Program-made: the position numbers and the translations under genes
Part shown: positions 8,114-11,048 of the stretch, piece after piece
Position numbering within the stretch: position 1 is the first letter of the stretch
How the letters are laid out: each line of letters opens with the position of its first letter
Notes under the pieces: generated by a model
Databases searched by the model: none
Told to the model about the DNA's origin: nothing
What the model saw: the letters and a program-made list of their open reading frames with translations, nothing else
NCBI GenBank assembly: GCA_030615425.1
Contig: JAUWZG010000037.1
Location: 1 to 11,048 of the forward strand
DNA length: 11,048 bases
From: Dehalococcoidia bacterium
GTDB lineage: Bacteria; Chloroflexota; Dehalococcoidia; Dehalococcoidales; BS750m-G39
Reading direction: 5' to 3'

Positions 8114-8174
8114 ACCCGTTAGGTTGGGCTGTCCTCTTCAGAGAAGGGGGGATTGGAGGCACCACCTGAACGGG
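8114..8174. repeat. Interrupted inverted repeat enclosing a smaller hairpin
   Basis: ACCCGTTAGGT (8114-8124) pairs with ACCTGAACGGG (8164-8174) apart from one bulged base and the terminal position. Inside it, CCTCTTC (8133-8139), loop AGA and GAAGGGG (8143-8149) form a second 7-bp stem with one G-T pair. This could fold as a branched structure and looks like a small palindromic repeat unit. Confidence 0.55.
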
Positions 8175-8187
8175 GGCTTTAGCCCCC
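8172..8187. repeat. GC hairpin abutting the HIT promoter -35
   Basis: GGGGGC (8172-8177), loop TTTA, GCCCCC (8182-8187). The stem ends 2 nt before the -35 hexamer of the HIT promoter. Read rightward only three T follow, so it is a poor terminator, but it could insulate or regulate the promoter. Confidence 0.6.
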
Positions 8188-8189
8188 CT

Positions 8190-8218
8190 TTGACGGCTGA
8201 AGGCTCACCGACTAAAAT
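8190..8218 (+). promoter_or_regulatory. Strong sigma-70 promoter for the HIT gene
   Basis: TTGACG (8190-8195) and TAAAAT (8213-8218), each five of six to consensus, are spaced exactly 17 bp. The predicted transcription start near 8225 leaves a leader of about 23 nt containing the AAGGAG ribosome-binding site at 8236-8241. Confidence 0.72.
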
Positions 8219-8247
8219 AGCACTAATCGGCTGGTAAGGAGAATGAA

Positions 8248-8721
8248 ATGGAGCATATGTGGGCACCGTGGCGGATAAAGTATATCCAGATGGATAAACC
8301 AAAGGGTTGCATCTTATGTGACAAACCTAAAGAAAATAGCGACGTCCAAAACTACATCCTGCACCGTGGTGAAAAGAACTTCGTCATTATGAATAGCTAT
8401 CCCTATAACCCGGGCCACCTGATGATAGCACCCTACCGCCATGTAGCTAACCTGGAAGAGCTAACCAAAGAAGAGCTTCATGAGCACTTTGAAATAGTTA
8501 GCCGAAGCCTCAAGGTTCTGAGACAGGTATTTAACCCCGGCGGGTTTAACATCGGCATAAATGTAGGGAGGGTGGCTGGAGCCGGCATAGAAGACCATGT
8601 TCATACTCATATTGTGCCGCGGTGGCAGGGGGATACCAACTTTATGCCGGTAATATCTGATGTGAGGGTAGTGCCTGAAGCCCTGGCTGAGACCTATGAC
8701 AAATTAAAAGGCAAATTTTAA
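8248..8721 (+). CDS. HIT family nucleotide hydrolase/phosphorylase (Ap4A-type)
   Basis: 157-aa histidine-triad protein. The active-site HxHxH is H117-V-H119-T-H121 followed by IVPRW; H119 is expected to be the nucleophile forming a nucleotidyl intermediate. The N-terminus MWAPWR and the C21-x2-C24 pair match the bacterial HIT branch that includes zinc-containing Ap4A phosphorylase/hydrolase-like proteins. Such enzymes cleave dinucleoside polyphosphates or nucleotide adducts in the cytoplasm. Other motifs are NSYPYNPGHLMIAPYRHVA and FNIGINVGRVAGAGIEDH. AAGGAG lies 6 nt before the ATG. The gene is transcribed alone from its own promoter and converges on the zinc-ribbon gene, with 5 nt between the stop codons. 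The family is certain; the exact substrate is not. Confidence 0.95.
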   Translation: MEHMWAPWRIKYIQMDKPKGCILCDKPKENSDVQNYILHRGEKNFVIMNSYPYNPGHLMIAPYRHVANLEELTKEELHEHFEIVSRSLKVLRQVFNPGGFNIGINVGRVAGAGIEDHVHTHIVPRWQGDTNFMPVISDVRVVPEALAETYDKLKGKF

Positions 8722-8728
8722 AGCCTTT
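8707..8728 (-). terminator. Weak hairpin between convergent HIT and zinc-ribbon genes
   Basis: AAAGGC (8707-8712) and GCCTTT (8723-8728) form a 6-bp stem around a 10-nt AT loop that covers the HIT stop. On the minus strand it is followed by TAATTT, on the plus strand by no T-run. It is a possible weak terminator for the minus-strand gene and forms part of both gene ends. Confidence 0.35.
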
Positions 8729-8954
8729 AGTCTGGAGGAGGCTTTCTGAACTTGGCTTTCAGCGCTTCTGCTTCCTGTATTCTTTTAAGCTCTTCCTCGG
8801 TGAGGGGTTCACAGGACTTGACCTCGTTACCTACTATCTTGATGGTAAAGAGCTCCCGGCATTTCCAGCAGCGATATGGACCCTCATAGTCTGGCTCAAC
8901 CAGAGACTGGCTGCCCTCGGTGCCACATTTAGGGCATTTTATGGTTATCATCAT
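8727..8954 (-). CDS. Small zinc-ribbon protein
   Basis: 75 aa starting MMITIKCPKCGTEG. Two knuckles, C7-x2-C10 and C29-x2-C32, form a classic zinc ribbon. A hydrophobic strand (LFTIKIVG) follows, then a charged helical tail (EEELKRIQEAEALKAKF) ending in PPPD. Such proteins bind zinc and often nucleic acid or a protein partner, but no specific function is recognised. The start at 8954 is supported by GGAGGG at 8962-8967 with a 7-nt spacer. The same frame is open upstream to 9152, but that stretch lacks a domain and a different frame there looks more coding. The ATG overlaps the stop of the preceding 55-aa ORF (ATGA), so the two are probably coupled. Confidence 0.8.
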   Translation of the reverse strand: MMITIKCPKCGTEGSQSLVEPDYEGPYRCWKCRELFTIKIVGNEVKSCEPLTEEELKRIQEAEALKAKFRKPPPD

Positions 8955-9118
8955 GGCGATACCCTCCAGACAAAATAATAAGTGCCCCCAAGCGAATTCG
9001 AATCGCTGTTCGAATTCGCCCTCGAGGCTAGAGCCATAACACCGGTAATGATGGTATCGACTAGCTCCTGGAGTTCGGGAGGGAGATGCCTTGTATCGAT
9101 CCTCGTCTGATACATCAT
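8951..9118 (-). CDS. Small 55-aa ORF, unknown function, coupled to zinc-ribbon gene
   Basis: The protein begins MMYQTRIDTRHLPPELQ and continues with an amphipathic-looking helix (ELVDTIITGVMALASRA), a low-complexity NSNSDSNS linker and a C-terminal GGTYYFVWRVSP. GGGAGGG at 9123-9129 lies 4 nt before the first ATG (9118) and 7 nt before the second (9115), so the 54-residue form may be the real one. Its TGA overlaps the next gene's ATG as ATGA. This frame competes with the upward extension of the zinc-ribbon frame. I prefer it because of the SD site, the coupled junction and the helix pattern. No family is recognised. The NSNSDSNS linker is encoded by the perfect inverted repeat at 8992-9019. 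Confidence 0.55.
   Translation of the reverse strand: MMYQTRIDTRHLPPELQELVDTIITGVMALASRANSNSDSNSLGGTYYFVWRVSP
8992..9019. repeat. Perfect 11-bp inverted repeat
   Basis: GCGAATTCGAA (8992-9002), loop TCGCTG, TTCGAATTCGC (9009-9019). It lies inside the small 55-aa ORF, where it encodes an Asn/Ser linker. It could be an operator, a recombination site or an RNA hairpin in the bicistronic message. Confidence 0.8.
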
Positions 9119-9169
9119 TTATCCCTCCCTTTTTGACATCGCTAATCATCATTATGGCATCTTCTGGTA

Positions 9170-9203
9170 ATTATATCAATATTTTTAAGTAAATATTTGT
9201 CAA
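9170..9203 (-). promoter_or_regulatory. Promoter with perfect -35 and extended -10, 22-bp spacer
   Basis: On the minus strand a perfect TATAAT (9175-9170) is preceded by TGA, giving the extended -10 form TGnTATAAT, which can work without a -35. A perfect TTGACA (9203-9198) lies 22 bp upstream, longer than the usual 16-18. The spacer contains the dyad AATATTT (9178-9184)/AAATATT (9191-9197). This would transcribe the 55-aa ORF and the zinc-ribbon gene with a leader of about 45 nt. Confidence 0.6.
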
Positions 9204-9275
9204 ATTCCCTAGCCTTATTTTTGTAATAGCAGTTTCCCAGAATTGCCTAAAAAGTAGGATAAAATCGTAGACCGC

Positions 9276-9827
9276 TCAGGCCTTAATCTCAGACGGAAGA
9301 CCTACCCCCGCCTCGTGGCAGAGCCTCTTAAAATCAGCCTTATCCTGGGCCTTCTTGCCACACTCCAGCCACCGCTCATACAAACCCAGATTTTCTTCCC
9401 TCGTCATATAAAGGCTTTTTCCCCGCGGGTGCCTCTTCATCCTCAAAACATGTCGAAGCCATCTATAGGCCCGGCTTCCCGGCAGATAAATCCTCTGGCC
9501 TGTATGTTCAAGGTCCCCGTCCCACTCCTTCAAGGCCTTTAATATAACCTCCCAGTCCATAACAAGCCTGGTGAGGCTCTCCCTTTCTTTCTTCCGCCGC
9601 TCATTTTCTTTAGCCTCAAGGTATGCCCTTCTGTTGAACTTTTTCACGGCAAAGCCGGTCTTTTTCCCCGCTACTCCCCTCTCCTCTCTCCACTCACGGA
9701 AGTATAGATAGAGGGTCTTACGGGTCACAGGAGCATTGGCAATATCGGAGGGACGTTTACCCTCGTCAAAAAGCCCGAATAACTGAGCTTTCTTACCAAC
9801 GGCATAATGCCTTTTTGTTTCAGACAT
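9276..9827 (-). CDS. Basic helix-turn-helix DNA-binding protein, unknown role
   Basis: 183-aa, Lys/Arg-rich, soluble. Residues about 12-48 read as a helix-turn-helix: KKAQLFGLFDEGK (helix), RPSDIANAPV (helix and turn) and TRKTLYLYFREWREE (recognition helix). This is similar to HTH modules in phage and mobile-element proteins where a growth cue Ax(n)TLYxY follows. Residues 62-95 are a basic, probably coiled-coil helix. The C-terminal half (about 95-180) is helical with YLPGSRAYRWLRHVLRMK and no known domain. No SD precedes the ATG; a -10 lies only about 10 nt upstream, so the mRNA may be nearly leaderless. A dyad covers the promoter, so self-regulation is plausible. It could be a transcription regulator or a phage-derived DNA-binding protein. 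Confidence 0.78.
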   Translation of the reverse strand: MSETKRHYAVGKKAQLFGLFDEGKRPSDIANAPVTRKTLYLYFREWREERGVAGKKTGFAVKKFNRRAYLEAKENERRKKERESLTRLVMDWEVILKALKEWDGDLEHTGQRIYLPGSRAYRWLRHVLRMKRHPRGKSLYMTREENLGLYERWLECGKKAQDKADFKRLCHEAGVGLPSEIKA

Positions 9828-9837
9828 CGTTTCAGAA

Positions 9838-9856
9838 TCTATATCAGAAATCTGAT
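9838..9856 (-). promoter_or_regulatory. Extended -10 promoter overlapped by ATCAGA dyad (HTH gene operator candidate)
   Basis: On the minus strand TGATATAGA (9846-9838) is an extended -10 with TATAGA, ending 10 nt before the ATG. The predicted transcript would start near 9831, giving a leader of only about 4 nt. The perfect dyad ATCAGA-AA-TCTGAT (9843-9856) overlaps it, and another TCAGAA half-site occurs 12 bp away at 9832-9837. The arrangement suggests repression by a dimer, possibly by the HTH protein itself. Confidence 0.42.
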
Positions 9857-9900
9857 CTTAAAAAATACTTTGTTACAAAAATTTTAAGGCTATTTTTAAA

Positions 9901-9921
9901 GGCATTATCCGCCTAAATGCC
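9901..9921 (-). terminator. Weak terminator-like hairpin downstream of the 88-aa gene
   Basis: GGCATT (9901-9906) and AATGCC (9916-9921) form a perfect 6-bp stem with a 9-nt loop. On the minus strand it is followed by TTTAAAAATA. The U-run is only three bases, so termination would be inefficient. It lies after the 88-aa gene and its coupled micro-ORF, and before the HTH gene promoter. Confidence 0.3.
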
Positions 9922-9972
9922 CATGCGTGCCCCTATCCCCGGCTATGCCTGTGGAAGCGGGACAAAGGATTT

Positions 9973-10026
9973 TCAGCCACTAAAGCGCTTAAACAGTTTC
10001 TGATATACTCCGCCTTTGATTTGCAT
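9973..10026 (-). CDS. Possible 17-aa micro-ORF coupled to the 88-aa gene
   Basis: The stop of the 88-aa gene and an ATG overlap as TGATG. The ATG opens MQIKGGVYQKLFKRFSG and then TGA. In the same frame nine more codons (KSFVPLPQA) follow before TAG at about 9943-9945. It could be a real leader-size peptide, a 27-aa protein interrupted by a TGA (a Trp-to-stop change or recoding), or chance. No SD is needed if translation is coupled. Confidence 0.28.
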   Translation of the reverse strand: MQIKGGVYQKLFKRFSG

Positions 10027-10292
10027 CATTCACGCTTTCGCGTCAGTCCAGCTACCAGTCCACCAAGCACCTGGCAGGCGCTTACATCGCCAGCTTCGCA
10101 GCGCTCTTTGGCTTCCTCTATTTGGTCCAGCCTTGTTCTCGTATCTTCAACGCTGAGTTCACCATCCAGGAAGGCCTGCCGAGTGCCCTTTTCCAGCAAA
10201 CGCATCGTCCGTAAAGCCTCCTCCTTATTGCATTCCTCGTTTGCGGCAATAACCTGCCCCTCTTCCCTCTTTTCGAGTTTTTTCTCCTCCAT
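10026..10292 (-). CDS. Small charged helical protein, unknown function
   Basis: 88 aa starting MEEKKLEKREEGQ, dominated by Glu, Lys and Arg. Helices cover about 22-66 (EEALRTMRLLEKGTRQAFLD, then SVEDTRTRLDQIEEAKERCEAG), and the C-terminus SACQVLGGLVAGLTRKRE is more hydrophobic. Cysteines at 21, 64 and 73 show no metal motif. No family is recognised. The start at 10292 is well fixed: GGAGGAGG at 10299-10306 ends 6 nt before it. The frame is open to 10376, but the upstream part runs through the promoter and hairpin. The gene has its own promoter and a 5' hairpin, and its TGA overlaps a downstream ATG. Likely a small regulatory or accessory protein of a mobile or phage-derived segment, but this is only context. 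Confidence 0.72.
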   Translation of the reverse strand: MEEKKLEKREEGQVIAANEECNKEEALRTMRLLEKGTRQAFLDGELSVEDTRTRLDQIEEAKERCEAGDVSACQVLGGLVAGLTRKRE

Positions 10293-10315
10293 TGTAAACC
10301 TCCTCCAAATAGAAT

Positions 10316-10338
10316 CGGGGGCGCAATCTGCGCCCCCG
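10316..10338 (-). promoter_or_regulatory. GC-rich 10-bp hairpin in the 5' leader of the 88-aa gene
   Basis: CGGGGGCGCA (10316-10325), loop ATC, TGCGCCCCCG (10329-10338): perfect 10-bp stem. It lies between the predicted transcription start (near 10343) and the SD (10299-10306). The mRNA would therefore begin with about 5 nt and this stem, as in 5' stabilising hairpins. No U-run follows on the minus strand, so it is not a simple attenuator. Confidence 0.7.
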
Positions 10339-10349
10339 TTTAGTAAAAA

Positions 10350-10376
10350 ATTATCACAGACGACAGGTTTTGTCAA
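10350..10376 (-). promoter_or_regulatory. Promoter for the 88-aa gene
   Basis: On the minus strand a perfect TTGACA (10376-10371) lies 15 bp before GATAAT (10355-10350), which is preceded by TGT to give an extended -10. The short spacer is partly offset by the extended -10. Confidence 0.55.
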
Positions 10377-10404
10377 CTCGCCTGAGGCCTGGCGTTAACG
10401 CTTT

Positions 10405-10421
10405 TGTGAGGCGACCTCACA
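10405..10421. repeat. Perfect 7-bp hairpin
   Basis: TGTGAGG (10405-10411), loop CGA, CCTCACA (10415-10421). It lies about 30 bp upstream of the 88-aa gene promoter on that gene's strand and could be an operator. Neither side carries a proper U-run. Confidence 0.6.
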
Positions 10422-10488
10422 GAACCCTGCATATGTAAGACTCCCAGAAGAGTATCTCTCCAACGTCTGCAATCAATTGTTCCCACAC

Positions 10489-10516
10489 TGCACAATGCAA
10501 GCAATTGTGCAATTGC
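10489..10516. repeat. Overlapping inverted repeats TGCACAA/TTGTGCA and GCAATTG/CAATTGC
   Basis: TGCACAA (10489-10495) pairs with TTGTGCA (10505-10511). GCAATTG (10501-10507) pairs with CAATTGC (10510-10516) around a 2-nt centre. Two alternative folds share the same bases. CAATTGT also occurs at 10474-10480. Confidence 0.6.
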
Positions 10517-10594
10517 CATCAAGAACTGATCTTAGTAAGAAGGGATAATGGAGAAGTGCCCAAACAATTTTGGATTTTCCCCTAATTACAGAAA

Positions 10595-10744
10595 TCGTAC
10601 AAAATCAAGCTTGATTTTGTCTAGCGTATAATGTGCGTTAAACGCATTGAACATATCATCTAATTGTTCGCTTAGCCGGAAAGACTGAAAGCTATACTAA
10701 AGGTTCTTTCTATTGTACAATTTGGTCCACCATTTCGTACAAAA
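10595..10744. repeat. GTACAA-containing repeats: two direct TCGTACAAAA copies and a central palindrome
   Basis: TCGTACAAAA is present at 10595-10604 and 10735-10744, exactly 140 bp apart. ATTGTACAAT, with the same GTACAA core, lies between at 10712-10721. The left copy runs into the 22-bp palindrome. The right copy runs into CAAAAG-loop-CTTTTG (10740-10757). Confidence 0.5.
10599..10620. repeat. Perfect 22-bp palindrome
   Basis: The arm ACAAAATCAAG (10599-10609) is followed immediately by its exact complement (10610-10620), with no spacer. It is the strongest two-fold symmetric site in the window and sits 6 nt before a TATAAT. It is a candidate operator or recombinase binding site. Confidence 0.8.
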
Positions 10745-10909
10745 GGTAAAACTTTTGAGAAGACCTTCCAACTAGTTTATTGAACCACTTCGACCATTTT
10801 GGGTGATGGTGGCAAAGCCGGCAAATCCGCCCGGCCTTTCGGGTTCCTTTGGTCTTGATGGTCAACATTCCGCCCAATTATTAGTTACTCGCGAAGCCTA
10901 GGTTCGAAA

Positions 10910-10925
10910 GAAGCCAAATCGCTTC
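10910..10925 (-). terminator. Possible terminator of the right-edge membrane-anchor gene
   Basis: GAAGC (10910-10914), loop CAAATC, GCTTC (10921-10925). On the minus strand it is followed by TTTCG. It lies 26 nt after the stop at 10952. The stem is short, so confidence is low. Confidence 0.28.
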
Positions 10926-10951
10926 CCTACCATCTCTTTCATGCCGGTATT

Positions 10952-11048
10952 CTAGTGCCGTCTCCACAGCAGAACCAAACCTGTAGCTAAACCGATAACC
11001 ACCAGTGAGAATGCTCCGCTTATGATTGCCAGTGTCCTGTTGTAGGAA
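10952..11048 (-). CDS. C-terminal end of a membrane-anchored protein (partial, enters from right edge)
   Basis: The minus-strand frame ending at TAG (10952-10954) is open to the window edge and encodes 31 residues starting SYNRTLAIISG. A stretch of about 22 hydrophobic residues (LAIISG...LVVIGLATGLVLLW) is followed by RRH and the stop. This is a typical C-terminal single-pass anchor with a positive cytoplasmic tail, so the rest of the protein would lie outside the membrane or be tail-anchored. The protein body is outside the window and its family is unknown. A competing frame is open to 10881 but lacks such a pattern. Confidence 0.6.
   Translation of the reverse strand, partial: SYNRTLAIISGAFSLVVIGLATGLVLLWRRH

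Larger units (their letters stand above)
7939..8247. other. Divergent intergenic region between DUF1847 and HIT genes
   Basis: About 309 bp without a supported gene. It contains the leftward promoter (7983-8011), an AT-rich stretch to about 8030, a cluster of four hairpins (8050-8191) and the rightward promoter (8190-8218). A 90-codon minus-strand reading frame crosses it, but it reads through the hairpins and into the DUF1847 start, and its composition looks non-coding. Confidence 0.7.
10381..10951. other. AT-rich, dyad-rich region without a supported gene
   Basis: About 570 bp with only short frames (27 and 31 codons) on the plus strand, without convincing start signals. It contains many dyads: GCGTTAACGC (10392-10401), the TGTGAGG/CCTCACA hairpin (10405-10421), GCAATTG-TG-CAATTGC (10501-10516), a 22-bp palindrome (10599-10620), TGCGTT-A-AACGCA (10634-10646) and ATTGTACAAT (10712-10721). 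A TATAAT occurs at 10627-10632 without a -35. The base composition is lower in GC than the left half. It may be a regulatory or recombination region, or a decayed element. Confidence 0.6.

Noticed and set aside
7893..8165. 90-aa minus-strand ORF
   Set aside because: It crosses hairpins and the DUF1847 promoter, overlaps the DUF1847 start, and has no protein-like pattern.
8993..9026. GAATTC and CTCGAG sites resembling a cloning-vector linker
   Set aside because: The sequence continues as a plausible natural reading frame, and the bases after GAATTCGCCC differ from the common vector flank.
8955..9152. 66-codon upstream extension of the zinc-ribbon frame (total 141 aa)
   Set aside because: A strong SD supports 8954, the extension has no domain-like pattern, and another frame with an SD and an ATGA junction looks more coding.
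10293..10376. 28-codon upstream extension of the 88-aa gene (TTG at 10376)
   Set aside because: It runs through the promoter and the 10-bp hairpin; GGAGGAGG 6 nt before ATG 10292 fixes the start.
10548..10631. 27-aa plus-strand ORF (MEKCPNNFG...) with GAAGG upstream
   Set aside because: SD spacing is short, the frame runs through the 22-bp palindrome, and there is no recognisable pattern.
10801..10862. GGCAAAGCCGG...CCGGCC stretch resembling a GEMM-type c-di-GMP riboswitch
   Set aside because: The conserved core and pairing pattern could not be matched, and no gene follows it on the plus strand.
10806..10901. 31-aa plus-strand ORF (MVAKPANPPG...)
   Set aside because: No SD and a composition expected by chance.
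10890..10925. GGTTCGAA resembling a tRNA T-loop
   Set aside because: The flanking bases do not form a T-stem, and no anticodon or acceptor arm is present.
10881..11048. 55-codon minus-strand frame open from the edge
   Set aside because: It overlaps the better supported membrane-anchor frame; an open stretch of this length is expected fairly often by chance.

Overview
The window looks like a bacterial chromosome segment, most probably from the Chloroflexota class Dehalococcoidia or a close relative. This assignment is inferred from gene content, mainly the pairing of a DUF1847-type cysteine-rich protein with a TIGR03960-type radical SAM protein, and the gyrA and lysC neighbourhoods. No rRNA or other phylogenetic marker was compared. 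Promoters of sigma-70 type and strong Shine-Dalgarno (SD) sites are common.

Left part (1-5426, plus strand): the tail of an upstream gene, possibly the phosphoglycerate-mutase-like 'proposed homoserine kinase', is followed 6 nt later by a regulatory-type aspartate kinase. That kinase gene carries an internal start for a separate ACT-domain subunit. After a 107-nt gap with a possible promoter comes a tight TPR protein - gyrA - SDR oxidoreductase operon, in which gyrA and the SDR gene share one base (TAGTG).

Middle part (5415-8721): a minus-strand two-gene operon encodes a DUF1847 protein and a B12-binding-like radical SAM protein, both of unknown function and overlapping by 11 nt. The radical SAM gene runs convergently into the SDR gene with a 12-bp overlap of coding ends. 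Upstream, a roughly 300-bp divergent intergenic region holds two good promoters facing away from each other and four consecutive hairpins. The rightward promoter drives a HIT-family nucleotide hydrolase/phosphorylase.

Right part (8727-11048): small minus-strand genes of accessory character. These are an unannotated 55-aa ORF overlapping a zinc-ribbon protein by ATGA, a basic helix-turn-helix protein with an operator-like dyad over its promoter, and an 88-aa charged protein whose transcript would begin with a GC-rich hairpin. A micro-ORF is coupled to the last of these by TGATG. The stretch 10381-10951 appears non-coding, is AT-rich and full of dyads, and includes a perfect 22-bp palindrome. 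At the right edge the end of a minus-strand gene encodes a C-terminal membrane anchor.

No rRNA, tRNA, CRISPR array or intact insertion sequence was seen. The least explained parts are the DUF1847/radical SAM pair and the small-gene cassette on the right.
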